DNA of 64,000 bases, from the NCBI RefSeq assembly GCF_900113245.1, contig NZ_FOOQ01000001.1, positions 744,001-808,000 on the forward strand, given 5' to 3'. The notes below the pieces were generated by a model. The model ran no database searches, was not told where the DNA came from, and was given only the letters and a program-made list of their open reading frames with translations. Both the position numbers and the translations under genes were made by a program. How positions within the stretch are numbered: position 1 is the first letter of the stretch; every line of letters begins with the position of its first letter. This stretch comes from Halopelagius inordinatus (lineage in GTDB: Archaea > Halobacteriota > Halobacteria > Halobacteriales > Haloferacaceae). Positions 1 to 6,810 of this stretch are shown piece after piece.

Positions 1-286
1 CGCCATCCTCGAACCGTCGCTCGCGGTTCTCGACGAGATCGACTCCGGTCTCGACATCGACCGCCTGCAGGACGTCTCGAAGGGAATCAACGCCCTCCGC
101 GACGAGCAGGGGACCGGCATCCTTCAGATCACCCACTATCAGCGTATCCTCGACTACGTCGAACCCGACCACGTCCACATCATGCTGGACGGCGAAATCG
201 CGAAATCCGGCGGTGCTGACCTCGCAGAGCAGCTCGAAGACGAGGGGTACGACTGGGTCCGCGAAGAAGTGTACGGGACAGCCTGA
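1..286 (+). CDS. sufC: SufC, Fe-S cluster assembly ATPase (C-terminal part)
   Basis: This is the last 94 codons of an ABC-type ATPase cut by the window edge; the reading frame begins at base 2. Visible are the Walker B/D-loop segment LDEIDSGLDID and the H-loop ITHYQRIL, followed by the SufC-type tail ending in EEVYGTA. SufC is the ATPase of the SufBCD scaffold that assembles Fe-S clusters in the cytoplasm. It is followed after 31 nt by sufB and then sufD in the same direction, which makes SufC rather than a transporter ATPase the secure reading. The N-terminal Walker A half lies outside the window. Confidence 0.93.
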   Translation, partial: AILEPSLAVLDEIDSGLDIDRLQDVSKGINALRDEQGTGILQITHYQRILDYVEPDHVHIMLDGEIAKSGGADLAEQLEDEGYDWVREEVYGTA

Positions 287-317
287 TAAGGCCAGCCACC
301 AAGGTACTACTAAGAAA

Positions 318-1748
318 ATGAGTTCCGATCAAGATCACCTCAAAGACACAGACACGGAGGCTCGATTCGAGTTCAAGAAGGAGCAGAGTTCCTCCTTCCA
401 AGCCGAAAAGGGTCTCACGGAGGAGACCATCCGGGTCATCTCCGAGGACAAAGACGAACCCGAGTGGATGCTCCAGCGACGCCTCCGCGCGCTGAAGCAT
501 TTCCAGGAGATGCCGATGCCGACGGACTGGCCCGGCCAGCCCGACCTCTCGGAAGTCGACGTCAACGAAATAATCCCGTATATCCGGCCGGACGTCGAGA
601 CGCGCGGCAGCGTCGACGACTGGACGGAACTGCCAGACGAGATAAAGGACACCTTCGACAAACTGGGCATCCCGGAAGCCGAGAAGAACGCCCTCTCGGG
701 CGTCGGCGCTCAGTACGAGTCCGAAGTCGTCTACCAGAACATGCAGGAGCGCTGGCAGGACAAGGGCGTCGTCTTCATGAACATGGACCAAGCGGTCCAA
801 GAGCACGAAGACATCGTCAAGGAGTACTTCATGACGAAGTGCGTCCCCCCGAGCGACAACAAGTTCGCGGCGCTTCACGGCGCAATCTGGTCCGGCGGGT
901 CGTTCGTCTACGTCCCGGAAGACACGACGGTCGACATGCCGGTTCAGGCGTACTTCCGCATGAACTCCGAAGGGATGGGCCAGTTCGAGCACACCCTCAT
1001 CGTCGCAGAAGAGGGTTCGGAGGTCCACTACATCGAAGGCTGTTCCGCGCCGAAGTACTCGGCGTTCAACCTCCACTCCGGCGGCGTCGAAGTGTTCGTC
1101 GGCGAGGACGCTCACGTCCAGTACTCGACCGTGCAGAACTGGTCGAAGAACACGTACAACCTCAACACGAAGCGCGCAATCGTCGAGAAGAACGGCCGCA
1201 TGGAGTGGATTTCGGGCTCGATGGGCTCGAAGGCAACCATGCTCTACCCCGCGACGATACTGAAGGGTCGCGGCGCGTCGGACAACCACATCACCATCGC
1301 CTTCGCTGGCGAGGGCCAAAACATCGACACCGGCGCGAAGGTGTACCACAACGCCCCCGAGACGAAGTCGACGATCGAGTCGAAGTCCATCTCGAAGGAC
1401 GGCGGCCGCACGAACTACCGCGGCCTCGTCCACATCTCGCAGGGCGCGCGCGACTCCTCGACCGCGGTCGAGTGTGACGCGCTGATGTTCGACAACGAGT
1501 CCACGTCGGACACGATGCCGTACATGGAGATAAACGAGTCCACCGTCGACGTCGCCCACGAGGCGACCGTCGGCAAAATCGGCGACGAGGACGTGTTCTA
1601 CCTCCAGTCGCGCGGACTCGACGACGACGACGCAAAGCAGATGATCGTCTCGGGCTTCATCGAGCCCATCACGGAGGAACTGCCCATCGAGTACGCGGTC
1701 GAACTCAACCGCTTGGTCGAACTGGAGATGGAGGGTAGTCTCGGATAA
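318..1748 (+). CDS. sufB: SufB, Fe-S cluster assembly scaffold protein
   Basis: A 476-residue SufB: the right-handed beta-helix core protein that, with SufC and SufD, builds Fe-S clusters. I place the start at ATG 318 (MSSDQDHLKDTD), because the longer reading from 213 only runs back through the end of sufC. The N-terminal block (about residues 35-60, PEWMLQRRLRAL) and the C-terminal core with VECDALMFDNES and HEATVGKIGDEDVFYL are family hallmarks. The Cys in VECDALM is a candidate for the conserved SufB core cysteine. sufD follows after one base, so the genes form one operon. Confidence 0.95.
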   Translation: MSSDQDHLKDTDTEARFEFKKEQSSSFQAEKGLTEETIRVISEDKDEPEWMLQRRLRALKHFQEMPMPTDWPGQPDLSEVDVNEIIPYIRPDVETRGSVDDWTELPDEIKDTFDKLGIPEAEKNALSGVGAQYESEVVYQNMQERWQDKGVVFMNMDQAVQEHEDIVKEYFMTKCVPPSDNKFAALHGAIWSGGSFVYVPEDTTVDMPVQAYFRMNSEGMGQFEHTLIVAEEGSEVHYIEGCSAPKYSAFNLHSGGVEVFVGEDAHVQYSTVQNWSKNTYNLNTKRAIVEKNGRMEWISGSMGSKATMLYPATILKGRGASDNHITIAFAGEGQNIDTGAKVYHNAPETKSTIESKSISKDGGRTNYRGLVHISQGARDSSTAVECDALMFDNESTSDTMPYMEINESTVDVAHEATVGKIGDEDVFYLQSRGLDDDDAKQMIVSGFIEPITEELPIEYAVELNRLVELEMEGSLG

Positions 1749-1749
1749 C

Positions 1750-2958
1750 ATGAGTGCGCAGTTACCAGCGAACCTCTCTGAGGAGACGGTACGAACGATT
1801 TCGGAGGACCGCGACGAGCCCGAGTGGCTCCTGGAGACGCGACTCGACGCACTCGAAGCGCTCGAAGAGGTCGACCTGCCGGACGTCATCCACACGCCCG
1901 GCCGCCGGTGGACGAACCTCGAAGCGCTCGACTTCGAGAGCCTCGTCGACCCGCTGAACCAGTCGGACACGACCGAACGCGTCACGGCGGAGGGCGTCGA
2001 AGTCCTGCCGTTCACCGAGGCGCTCCCGAAGTACGGCGACCTCATAGAGGAGCGGTTCGGCTCCATCATCGAACCGGACTCGAACTACCTCACTGCGCTG
2101 TCGGCGGCGCTTTTCACCACGGGCACGTTCATCTACGTCCCAGAAGGCGTCGACGCCGAGGACGTGAAGATCCGCGCCGAGATGAACTCCCGGTCGCTGT
2201 TCAGCCACACGCTCGTGGTCACCGAGAAGTCGTCGTCGGTGACGATTCTCGAGAGCATCGAGAGCGGCGAGGAGGTCGACGGCAACCGCTACTTCAGCAA
2301 CCTCGTGGAGGTCGACGCGGGCGAGAACTCGTACGTCCAGTACGGGTCGCTCCAGAACCTCGACGACGAGGCGTACAACTACACGCTGAAGCGCGGCACC
2401 ACGGACGCGTACTCGACGCTGAACTGGATCGAAGGGAACATCGGGTCCCGTCTCACGCGCAGCGACATCGAGACGAACCTCGACGGCGACTCCTCGGAGA
2501 CGAAGATCGTCGGCGCGTTCTTCGGCTACGAAGATCAGCATCTGGACGTGAACGCGCGCGTCTGGCACAACGCAGAGCACACGACGGCTGATCTCGTGAC
2601 CCGCGGCGTCCTCGACGACGAGGCGCGGTCGGTGTACGAGGGAGTCCAAGACGTGGGCCGCGACGCGTGGGACACGAACTCCTACCAGCGCGAGAACACG
2701 CTGATGCTCTCGGACGAGAGCGAGGCCGACGCGTCCCCGAAGCTGATCATCCACAACCACGACACCGAAGCGAGCCACTCCGCGACGGTCGGTCAGGTCG
2801 ACAAAGAGGACCTCTTCTACATGGTCTCTCGGTCGATCCCGAGCCAACAGGCTCGCAACATGCTCGTCGAGGGCTTCTTCGTTCCCGTCCTCGACGAGAT
2901 AGACGTAGACGAGTTCCGCGAGGACCTTCGCGAACTCATCGCGGCGCGCCTGCACTGA
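1750..2958 (+). CDS. sufD: SufD, Fe-S cluster assembly protein
   Basis: A 402-residue paralogue of SufB. It shares the N-terminal motif SEETVRTISEDRDEPEWLL with its neighbour and ends in the SufBD core: HNHDTEASHSATVGQ, then DLFYMVSRSIPSQQARNMLVEG. The conserved histidine expected at the SufB-SufD interface is present in ASHSATVGQ. It starts one base after the sufB stop, so translation is probably coupled. In the complex SufD partners with SufB and SufC in the cytoplasm. No NifU/SufU or SufS gene follows; the next genes are a ferritin-like protein and a metal regulator, so this is an iron/Fe-S neighbourhood. Confidence 0.94.
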   Translation: MSAQLPANLSEETVRTISEDRDEPEWLLETRLDALEALEEVDLPDVIHTPGRRWTNLEALDFESLVDPLNQSDTTERVTAEGVEVLPFTEALPKYGDLIEERFGSIIEPDSNYLTALSAALFTTGTFIYVPEGVDAEDVKIRAEMNSRSLFSHTLVVTEKSSSVTILESIESGEEVDGNRYFSNLVEVDAGENSYVQYGSLQNLDDEAYNYTLKRGTTDAYSTLNWIEGNIGSRLTRSDIETNLDGDSSETKIVGAFFGYEDQHLDVNARVWHNAEHTTADLVTRGVLDDEARSVYEGVQDVGRDAWDTNSYQRENTLMLSDESEADASPKLIIHNHDTEASHSATVGQVDKEDLFYMVSRSIPSQQARNMLVEGFFVPVLDEIDVDEFREDLRELIAARLH

Positions 2959-3079
2959 GCCGGCCCGCCACTTTCACTCTCGCTTTCTCTTCTTCTCTCG
3001 TGGACGCGGACGCGACGGCGACCGACGCGCGTGGGCAGCGAGGGAACCGCTTAAGTCCGTCACACGCAGAGCAAAAGGT

Positions 3080-3124
3080 ATGATCACCAGGGTATCGCAC
3101 GCGAAGGGAGGGTCGGGGTCGTGA
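3080..3124 (+). other. Short leader ORF (14 codons) overlapping the ferritin-like gene start
   Basis: Reads MITRVSHAKGGSGS and stop. Its ATG lies 27 nt after the centre of a TATA-like CTTAAG (3050-3055), the distance expected for a leaderless transcript. Its TGA overlaps the GTG start of the next gene as GTGA, and a GGAGGG stretch within it (about 3108-3113) could serve as Shine-Dalgarno sequence for that gene. Translation is not shown. It may simply be a 5' leader that happens to be open. Confidence 0.4.
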
Positions 3125-3618
3125 GCGTCGGCCACCGGGTGACGTCGGACCACCAACTCGCGCGCCTTCTCCAGATCGGCGTGGTACTGGAGGAAGTCGT
3201 CGAGGCCCGCGCGTACCACCACTACCAGTCGCTCTCCGACGAGGACAGAGCGCTCGACGAGGAACTCGAAGCGCTTCTCGAACACGCCGCAGAGGAGTCC
3301 GCAGAGCACCGCGAGCGTCTGGCCTCTCTCGTCGACGAACTCGACGCCGAGAGCATCCCGTTCGAGGACATCGAGACGCTCGTCGAAGCGCAGTACGGCA
3401 AGACGAAGCCCGACGACTTCGACGGCGTCCTCTACGACCAACTCTGCAACGAAGAGACCGCGTACAAGTTCTACGACGACCTCATCGGCGCGATTCGTGC
3501 CAGCGACGCGCAGTTCACCGTCGACCGGGAGCGCCTCATCGCCGTGCTCACGGAGATTCGAGAGGAGGAGGCCGACGGCGTCGAGGCAGTGACAAAGATA
3601 ATGGAGAAGCGCGAATGA
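3121..3618 (+). CDS. Ferritin-like four-helix protein
   Basis: A 165-residue acidic, almost wholly helical protein. Carboxylate/histidine pairs at helix spacing are visible: LEEVVEARAYHHYQ near residues 23-36, LEEH..EESAEHRERL at about 55-70, and NEETAYKFYDDL at about 117-128. This matches the rubrerythrin/ferritin-like diiron fold found in haloarchaeal genomes. A role in iron storage or peroxide handling is inferred from the fold and from its place between suf genes and a DtxR-type regulator. The start is GTG 3121; a second GTG at 3139 (VTSDHQLARLLQ) is possible. The stop overlaps a 16-codon ORF that leads into the regulator gene. Confidence 0.75.
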   Translation: MSVGHRVTSDHQLARLLQIGVVLEEVVEARAYHHYQSLSDEDRALDEELEALLEHAAEESAEHRERLASLVDELDAESIPFEDIETLVEAQYGKTKPDDFDGVLYDQLCNEETAYKFYDDLIGAIRASDAQFTVDRERLIAVLTEIREEEADGVEAVTKIMEKRE

Positions 3619-3665
3619 GCCCACTCGAACAGACCGGCGGACACGGTACGGGAGGATCACGATGA
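3615..3665 (+). other. Bridging micro-ORF (16 codons) between ferritin-like gene and sirR
   Basis: Reads MSPLEQTGGHGTGGSR and stop. Its ATG overlaps the stop of the ferritin-like gene (ATGA, 3615-3618), and its own TGA overlaps the ATG of sirR (ATGA, 3662-3665). A GGGAGGAT stretch inside it (about 3650-3657) is a good Shine-Dalgarno sequence for sirR. The arrangement would let ribosomes pass from one gene to the next without release. The peptide itself looks unstructured and may have no function. Confidence 0.4.
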
Positions 3666-4102
3666 ACACCGCAGACCAGTACGTCAAGGCAATCTACCTA
3701 CTGCAAGAGATGGAGGACGGCCCGGCGGCGACCGGCGCACTCGCGGACATGCTCGACGTGAGTCCGGCGAGCGCGAACGAGATGATCGGGAAGCTGGAAG
3801 ACCGCGGGCTCGCGAACCACGAAAAGTACAAGGGCGTACAGCTCACCGACGAGGGAATCGTTCGCGCGCGCGACGCACTCCAGACGTACTGCATCATAGA
3901 GCGGTTCCTCGCGAACGTCCTCGACGTCGAGTCGTTCCGCGAGGAGGCCCGGGAACTCGAACCCGTCATCGACGGAACGGTCGCGGAGCGATTGGACACG
4001 ATCATCGACCGAAACAGCGACTGTCCGGACTGCTTCGACGCCGAGACGGACGCCTGCGAGTATCTGGAAATCCCCGAGGCCGAAGAGAAGCCCGCCGATT
4101 AA
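3662..4102 (+). CDS. sirR: SirR, DtxR-family metal-dependent transcription regulator
   Basis: A 146-residue DtxR/MntR-type regulator. Residues 1-65 form the winged helix (NTADQYVKAIYLLQEMEDG, then LADMLDVSPASANEMIGKLEDRGL, then YKGVQLTDEGI). Residues 66-135 are the metal-binding/dimerisation domain with the carboxylate-rich LEPVIDGTVAERLD. A CPDCFDAETDACEYL segment follows (C-x2-C...C), typical of the haloarchaeal SirR form. Such proteins repress iron or manganese uptake genes when metal-loaded. Its position after suf and ferritin-like genes supports an iron role. Translation appears coupled to the preceding micro-ORF through ATGA. Confidence 0.88.
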   Translation: MNTADQYVKAIYLLQEMEDGPAATGALADMLDVSPASANEMIGKLEDRGLANHEKYKGVQLTDEGIVRARDALQTYCIIERFLANVLDVESFREEARELEPVIDGTVAERLDTIIDRNSDCPDCFDAETDACEYLEIPEAEEKPAD

Positions 4103-4178
4103 TTCAATCTGAACAGACAGTAATATTAGAGTGCAAGTCACACCCACGGTTAAGGTAATTCAGTTCCTGCGTCCGTCT

Positions 4179-4385
4179 ATGAATGGGACAGCGACTATCG
4201 GTCGTCTCCTTCGCCTCGCCGGATTGGGGCCCAGAGGCGGAGTCGATGCGACGACAGACGAGCATCCGTACGTCTGTCTCGGCTGTGGAGTCGAATACGA
4301 TGTAGAGTACCACGTCTGCCCGAACTGCGGCGGATTCTCCGTCGAACACGAACTCGACACCGACTCCGGGTTCGCCATCGACTGA
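4179..4385 (+). CDS. Small zinc-ribbon protein
   Basis: A 68-residue protein with one clear zinc ribbon, YVCLGCGVEYDVEYHVCPNCGG (two CxxC knuckles 13 residues apart), and an acidic tail. Residues before the ribbon (IGRLLRLAGLGPRGG) are basic and hydrophobic. I chose ATG 4179; a GTG at 4131 in frame would add 16 residues. Small stand-alone zinc ribbons are very common in haloarchaea and their functions are mostly unknown. It follows sirR by about 75 nt and precedes a tRNA gene. Confidence 0.7.
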   Translation: MNGTATIGRLLRLAGLGPRGGVDATTDEHPYVCLGCGVEYDVEYHVCPNCGGFSVEHELDTDSGFAID

Positions 4386-4447
4386 CGCTTCACCGGTCGT
4401 TCGAACCCGATGGGTTTTCAAAGGCGGACCGACGAGTGAGTAGTGAG

Positions 4448-4460
4448 CAGTCCCGTGGTG
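4448..4460 (+). repeat. Direct repeat of the tRNA-Gln 5' end
   Basis: The 13 bases CAGTCCCGTGGTG at 4448-4460 recur at 4514-4526, where they are the base before and the first 12 bases of the tRNA-Gln gene. The flanks are also loosely alike (gagtgagcagtcccg and atgcgagacagtcccg). No matching 3' acceptor strand follows the first copy, so it is not a second tRNA. Confidence 0.6.
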
Positions 4461-4464
4461 GTGA

Positions 4465-4483
4465 GTGAATCCGGCGGATTCAC
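4465..4483. repeat. Perfect 19-base palindrome upstream of tRNA-Gln
   Basis: GTGAATCCG-G-CGGATTCAC, an inverted repeat with 9-base arms around one central base, lying between the partial tRNA copy and the tRNA gene. It could be a protein site, a hairpin or a chance feature. Confidence 0.5.
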
Positions 4484-4514
4484 GAGGTACGCGGGGCGGC
4501 GAGCAATGCGAGAC

Positions 4515-4587
4515 AGTCCCGTGGTGTAGTGGCCAATCATAATGGCCTTTGGAGCCATTGACGGCGGTTCGAATCCGCCCGGGACTA
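4515..4587 (+). tRNA. trnQ: tRNA-Gln (anticodon TTG)
   Basis: The cloverleaf can be drawn fully. The acceptor arms AGTCCCG and CGGGACT pair in all seven positions. The anticodon stem ATGGC/GCCAT carries loop CTTTGGA, giving anticodon TTG (reads CAA). The T arm is GGCGG-TTCGAAT-CCGCC. The discriminator is A at 4587. No CCA is encoded and there is no intron. The 3' part of this gene is duplicated at 8171-8184, so the gene seems to have served as an integration target. Confidence 0.93.
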
Positions 4588-4870
4588 TACGACGGCTACG
4601 CCGTCACCCGATTTTCAGCCGTGGTATGGAGCGAGAAACACCATGCCACAAGCCATTTCGACTGAAGCAGTCGGAAACGTCGCCGCCGTACAGCGATTAG
4701 CAACGTACCAGGCTCATGAACAGTCCGGAGGTCGGTGACTGTGGACTACGTCGCAGACGACTTTCCCCTCACGACCTCGAAGAGCCGCGAGGTTCTCACG
4801 GAGTCGAAGATGCCGAGAAGGTGCTCACTATCGGATAACCAAACGCCCACTCTGGCGAAACCCCGGTAAG
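4588..4870. other. Non-coding stretch at the tRNA-proximal end of the island
   Basis: I see no convincing gene. A 31-codon ORF (4643-4738, beginning MPQAISTEAVGN) and a following open stretch (VDYVADDFPLTTSKS) could be remnants of a deleted gene. Neither resembles a family I know. This is where an integrase gene would be expected in an intact tRNA-targeted element. Confidence 0.4.
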
Positions 4871-5605
4871 TCAGTCAGCAGTCTGTTCGGCTTGGTGGGC
4901 TTGTTCTACGCCCAATGGGTCTGCCGTCGATGTCGCGGTGACCAGTCGCAAGAGCTGTCCCGCGTTCGTGAGGAGTTTGTTCTCCGCCTTCCGGAGGTGT
5001 TCTTCGTACGTCGAGCGAGCGACGGTCGTCTGGCCGGCCAGTTCTCGCAGCGAGGTCTTCCGCGGTTGCTCGTAGTAACCGCTTTCCAGCGCCAACTGGA
5101 GTGCTGCTAACTGCCGGTCGGTGAGGTTCTCGAATAGTTGATTCGCGGGGGCCAGCATACTGTGGGGTATCTGCTTCTCTGCGATCGAGGTTTTCGAGAG
5201 CAGTTCGATCTCCCTATCGGCTCGCAGGTCACCGAGTAGGTCCCGGATGTCTTCACTGTCGAACGCGACCACCGTGTAGTGCTCCCATCCTTGGCGGTAG
5301 ATCGTCGGTGATTGGTACAGACAGTTGTGTTGCTCGAAGCGGTCGATGATGGACTCTTCGAGTGAGCAGAGACAGGACTGCGTGACGACGTGATACCCGC
5401 TGTCGTCCTCCGATTCGTGTAGAACGGTCCCCAGTTGACTGATCTCGTCGTGCAGTTCGTCAGTCGGTGTCGTCTCGGAGGAGATCTCGAGCACCTGGCA
5501 GTCGCTCAGCGGCCACTCACGTATGGTCAAGTCCGGGTGCCGTTCCGAGATCTCCCGGTACGGACACTCGTGTCTGACCCGAATTGAGGCCTCGTACAGA
5601 CTCAT
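4871..5605 (-). CDS. Bat-type HTH-10 transcription regulator with cysteine-rich sensor domain
   Basis: A 244-residue haloarchaeal regulator. The C-terminal HTH-10 domain (about residues 155-225) has LTDRQLAALQLALESGYYEQPR followed by TSLRELAGQTTVARSTYEEHLRKAENKLL (given here in parts of the domain). The N-terminal half carries five cysteines, at 14, 36, 78, 80 and 95, including a CLC pair, which suggests a redox, thiol or persulfide sensor. I start at ATG 5605 (MSLYEASIRV), 27 nt after a TATA-like GTTATTTC on this strand; an in-frame ATG 14 codons upstream is less likely. It is divergent from a persulfide dioxygenase gene across an operator-like palindrome and probably controls it. Confidence 0.85.
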   Translation of the reverse strand: MSLYEASIRVRHECPYREISERHPDLTIREWPLSDCQVLEISSETTPTDELHDEISQLGTVLHESEDDSGYHVVTQSCLCSLEESIIDRFEQHNCLYQSPTIYRQGWEHYTVVAFDSEDIRDLLGDLRADREIELLSKTSIAEKQIPHSMLAPANQLFENLTDRQLAALQLALESGYYEQPRKTSLRELAGQTTVARSTYEEHLRKAENKLLTNAGQLLRLVTATSTADPLGVEQAHQAEQTAD

Positions 5606-5627
5606 ACGAGTAACTTTGGTCTGGTCA

Positions 5628-5666
5628 GAAATAACAGTGCCGGTCATGTCCGGCAGGTACTATAAG
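5628..5666. promoter_or_regulatory. Divergent promoter with operator-like palindrome
   Basis: An 18-base near-perfect palindrome, TGCCGGTCATGTCCGGCA (5638-5655; one mismatched pair), sits exactly between two TATA-like boxes. GTTATTTC on the minus strand (5628-5635) serves the HTH-10 gene, and TATAAG (5661-5666) serves the persulfide dioxygenase gene, whose ATG follows 29 nt after the box. A dimer bound here would touch both promoters. The regulator encoded on the left is the natural candidate. Confidence 0.6.
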
Positions 5667-5694
5667 CAGATGCACCTGCTATTCGGGAATACCG

Positions 5695-6807
5695 ATGCAA
5701 GAGATAACGCCGGAAGAACTCAGCGAACAGTTGCGAGATGGTGACGGAGGCCCGCTCGTTCTCGATATCCGCCACGAAGAAGACTTCGAGGACTGGCAGA
5801 TTCCAGGCAGTATCAACGTCGACGTCTACGACGAATTAACTGAAGACCCTGCTCAAGCCAAAGAGGCTCTCTCGGAGCTCCCTCGTGAGGAACAGATCGT
5901 CACCGTCTGTGCCGCAGGTGTTGTCTCAGAGACCGCAACGGAGGTCCTCCAAGAACTGGACTACGACGCGGTGACGCTCACTGACGGGATGAACGGCTGG
6001 AGTCGAGTGCATAGGAACGCACCAGTTCCTGATGACCTCGACGGGACGCTTATTCAGGTCGCACGTCCGGGGAAGGGCTGCCTCTCACACGTCCTCATTT
6101 CAGACGGCGAAGCCGCCGTCTTCGACCCGTCGCACTACCTCGAAGAGTACGAGGCGATTCTCGACGAGTACGACGCCGAAATCGTCGGTGTCTTCGACAC
6201 GCACGCCCACGCCGACCACGTCTCGGGTGCGGCGGAACTCGCCGACCGTCACGGCGTTCCGTACTACCTCCACCCCAAGGACGCACTCGCCATCGACGCG
6301 ACGCCCGTCGAGGACGGTCAGACTGTAACGGTCGGCACTCTCGATATCGAGGTCGTCCACACGCCGGGACACAGCGAGGGGAGCGTCTCGTTCGACGTCG
6401 CCGGTGCAGCGCTGATCACGGGCGACACGCTCTTCTACGAGAGCGTAGGTCGGGTCGAACTCGGCGTCGAAGCCGGTATCGAAGACTCCGACGTCGAGCA
6501 GAACGCCGCGACACTCTACGAGAGCCTCCAGCGGCTAGTGGACCGTCCGAACGATGCGCTGGTCCTGCCGGCCCACGACCCCGGTTCACCCGAACCGCCA
6601 GTAACTGCGACGCTCGGTGAAGTCAGAGAACGGAACCAGGACCTGGGGCGCGACCGCGAGGAATTCGTCCGAGAACTCGCGTCGGATATCCCAGATCATC
6701 CACCGAACTTCCAGCGCGTCAAGCGGACGAACGTCGGGCAGGAATCCGTTCCCGCCGACGAACTGGCCGAGCTGGAACTGGGCCCAAACAACTGCGCAGC
6801 GGAGTGA
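5695..6807 (+). CDS. Rhodanese / metallo-beta-lactamase persulfide dioxygenase fusion
   Basis: A 370-residue two-domain sulfur enzyme. Residues 1-110 are a rhodanese with DIRHEEDFEDWQIPGSINV and the active loop TVCAAGVVSETAT (cysteine in CxxGxxS). Residues 120-300 are an MBL-fold dioxygenase with DTHAHADHVSG and the metal ligands in HTPGHSEGSV, TGDTLF and LPAHD. The tail DHPPNFQRVKRTNVG is typical of persulfide dioxygenases (ETHE1/CstB-like). Expected role: oxidise protein or low-molecular-weight persulfide to sulfite, with sulfur transfer by the rhodanese part, in the cytoplasm. The rhodanese domain is N-terminal, the reverse of the PDO-rhodanese fusions I know. An MFS gene follows after 3 nt. 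Confidence 0.88.
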   Translation: MQEITPEELSEQLRDGDGGPLVLDIRHEEDFEDWQIPGSINVDVYDELTEDPAQAKEALSELPREEQIVTVCAAGVVSETATEVLQELDYDAVTLTDGMNGWSRVHRNAPVPDDLDGTLIQVARPGKGCLSHVLISDGEAAVFDPSHYLEEYEAILDEYDAEIVGVFDTHAHADHVSGAAELADRHGVPYYLHPKDALAIDATPVEDGQTVTVGTLDIEVVHTPGHSEGSVSFDVAGAALITGDTLFYESVGRVELGVEAGIEDSDVEQNAATLYESLQRLVDRPNDALVLPAHDPGSPEPPVTATLGEVRERNQDLGRDREEFVRELASDIPDHPPNFQRVKRTNVGQESVPADELAELELGPNNCAAE

Positions 6808-6810
6808 TCT

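Noticed and set aside
180-2069. Long minus-strand open frame (over 600 codons) opposite sufB and sufD
   Set aside because: It is the antisense shadow of conserved genes with codon bias GNC/GNG; the translation is rich in Arg, Val and Ser without any domain.
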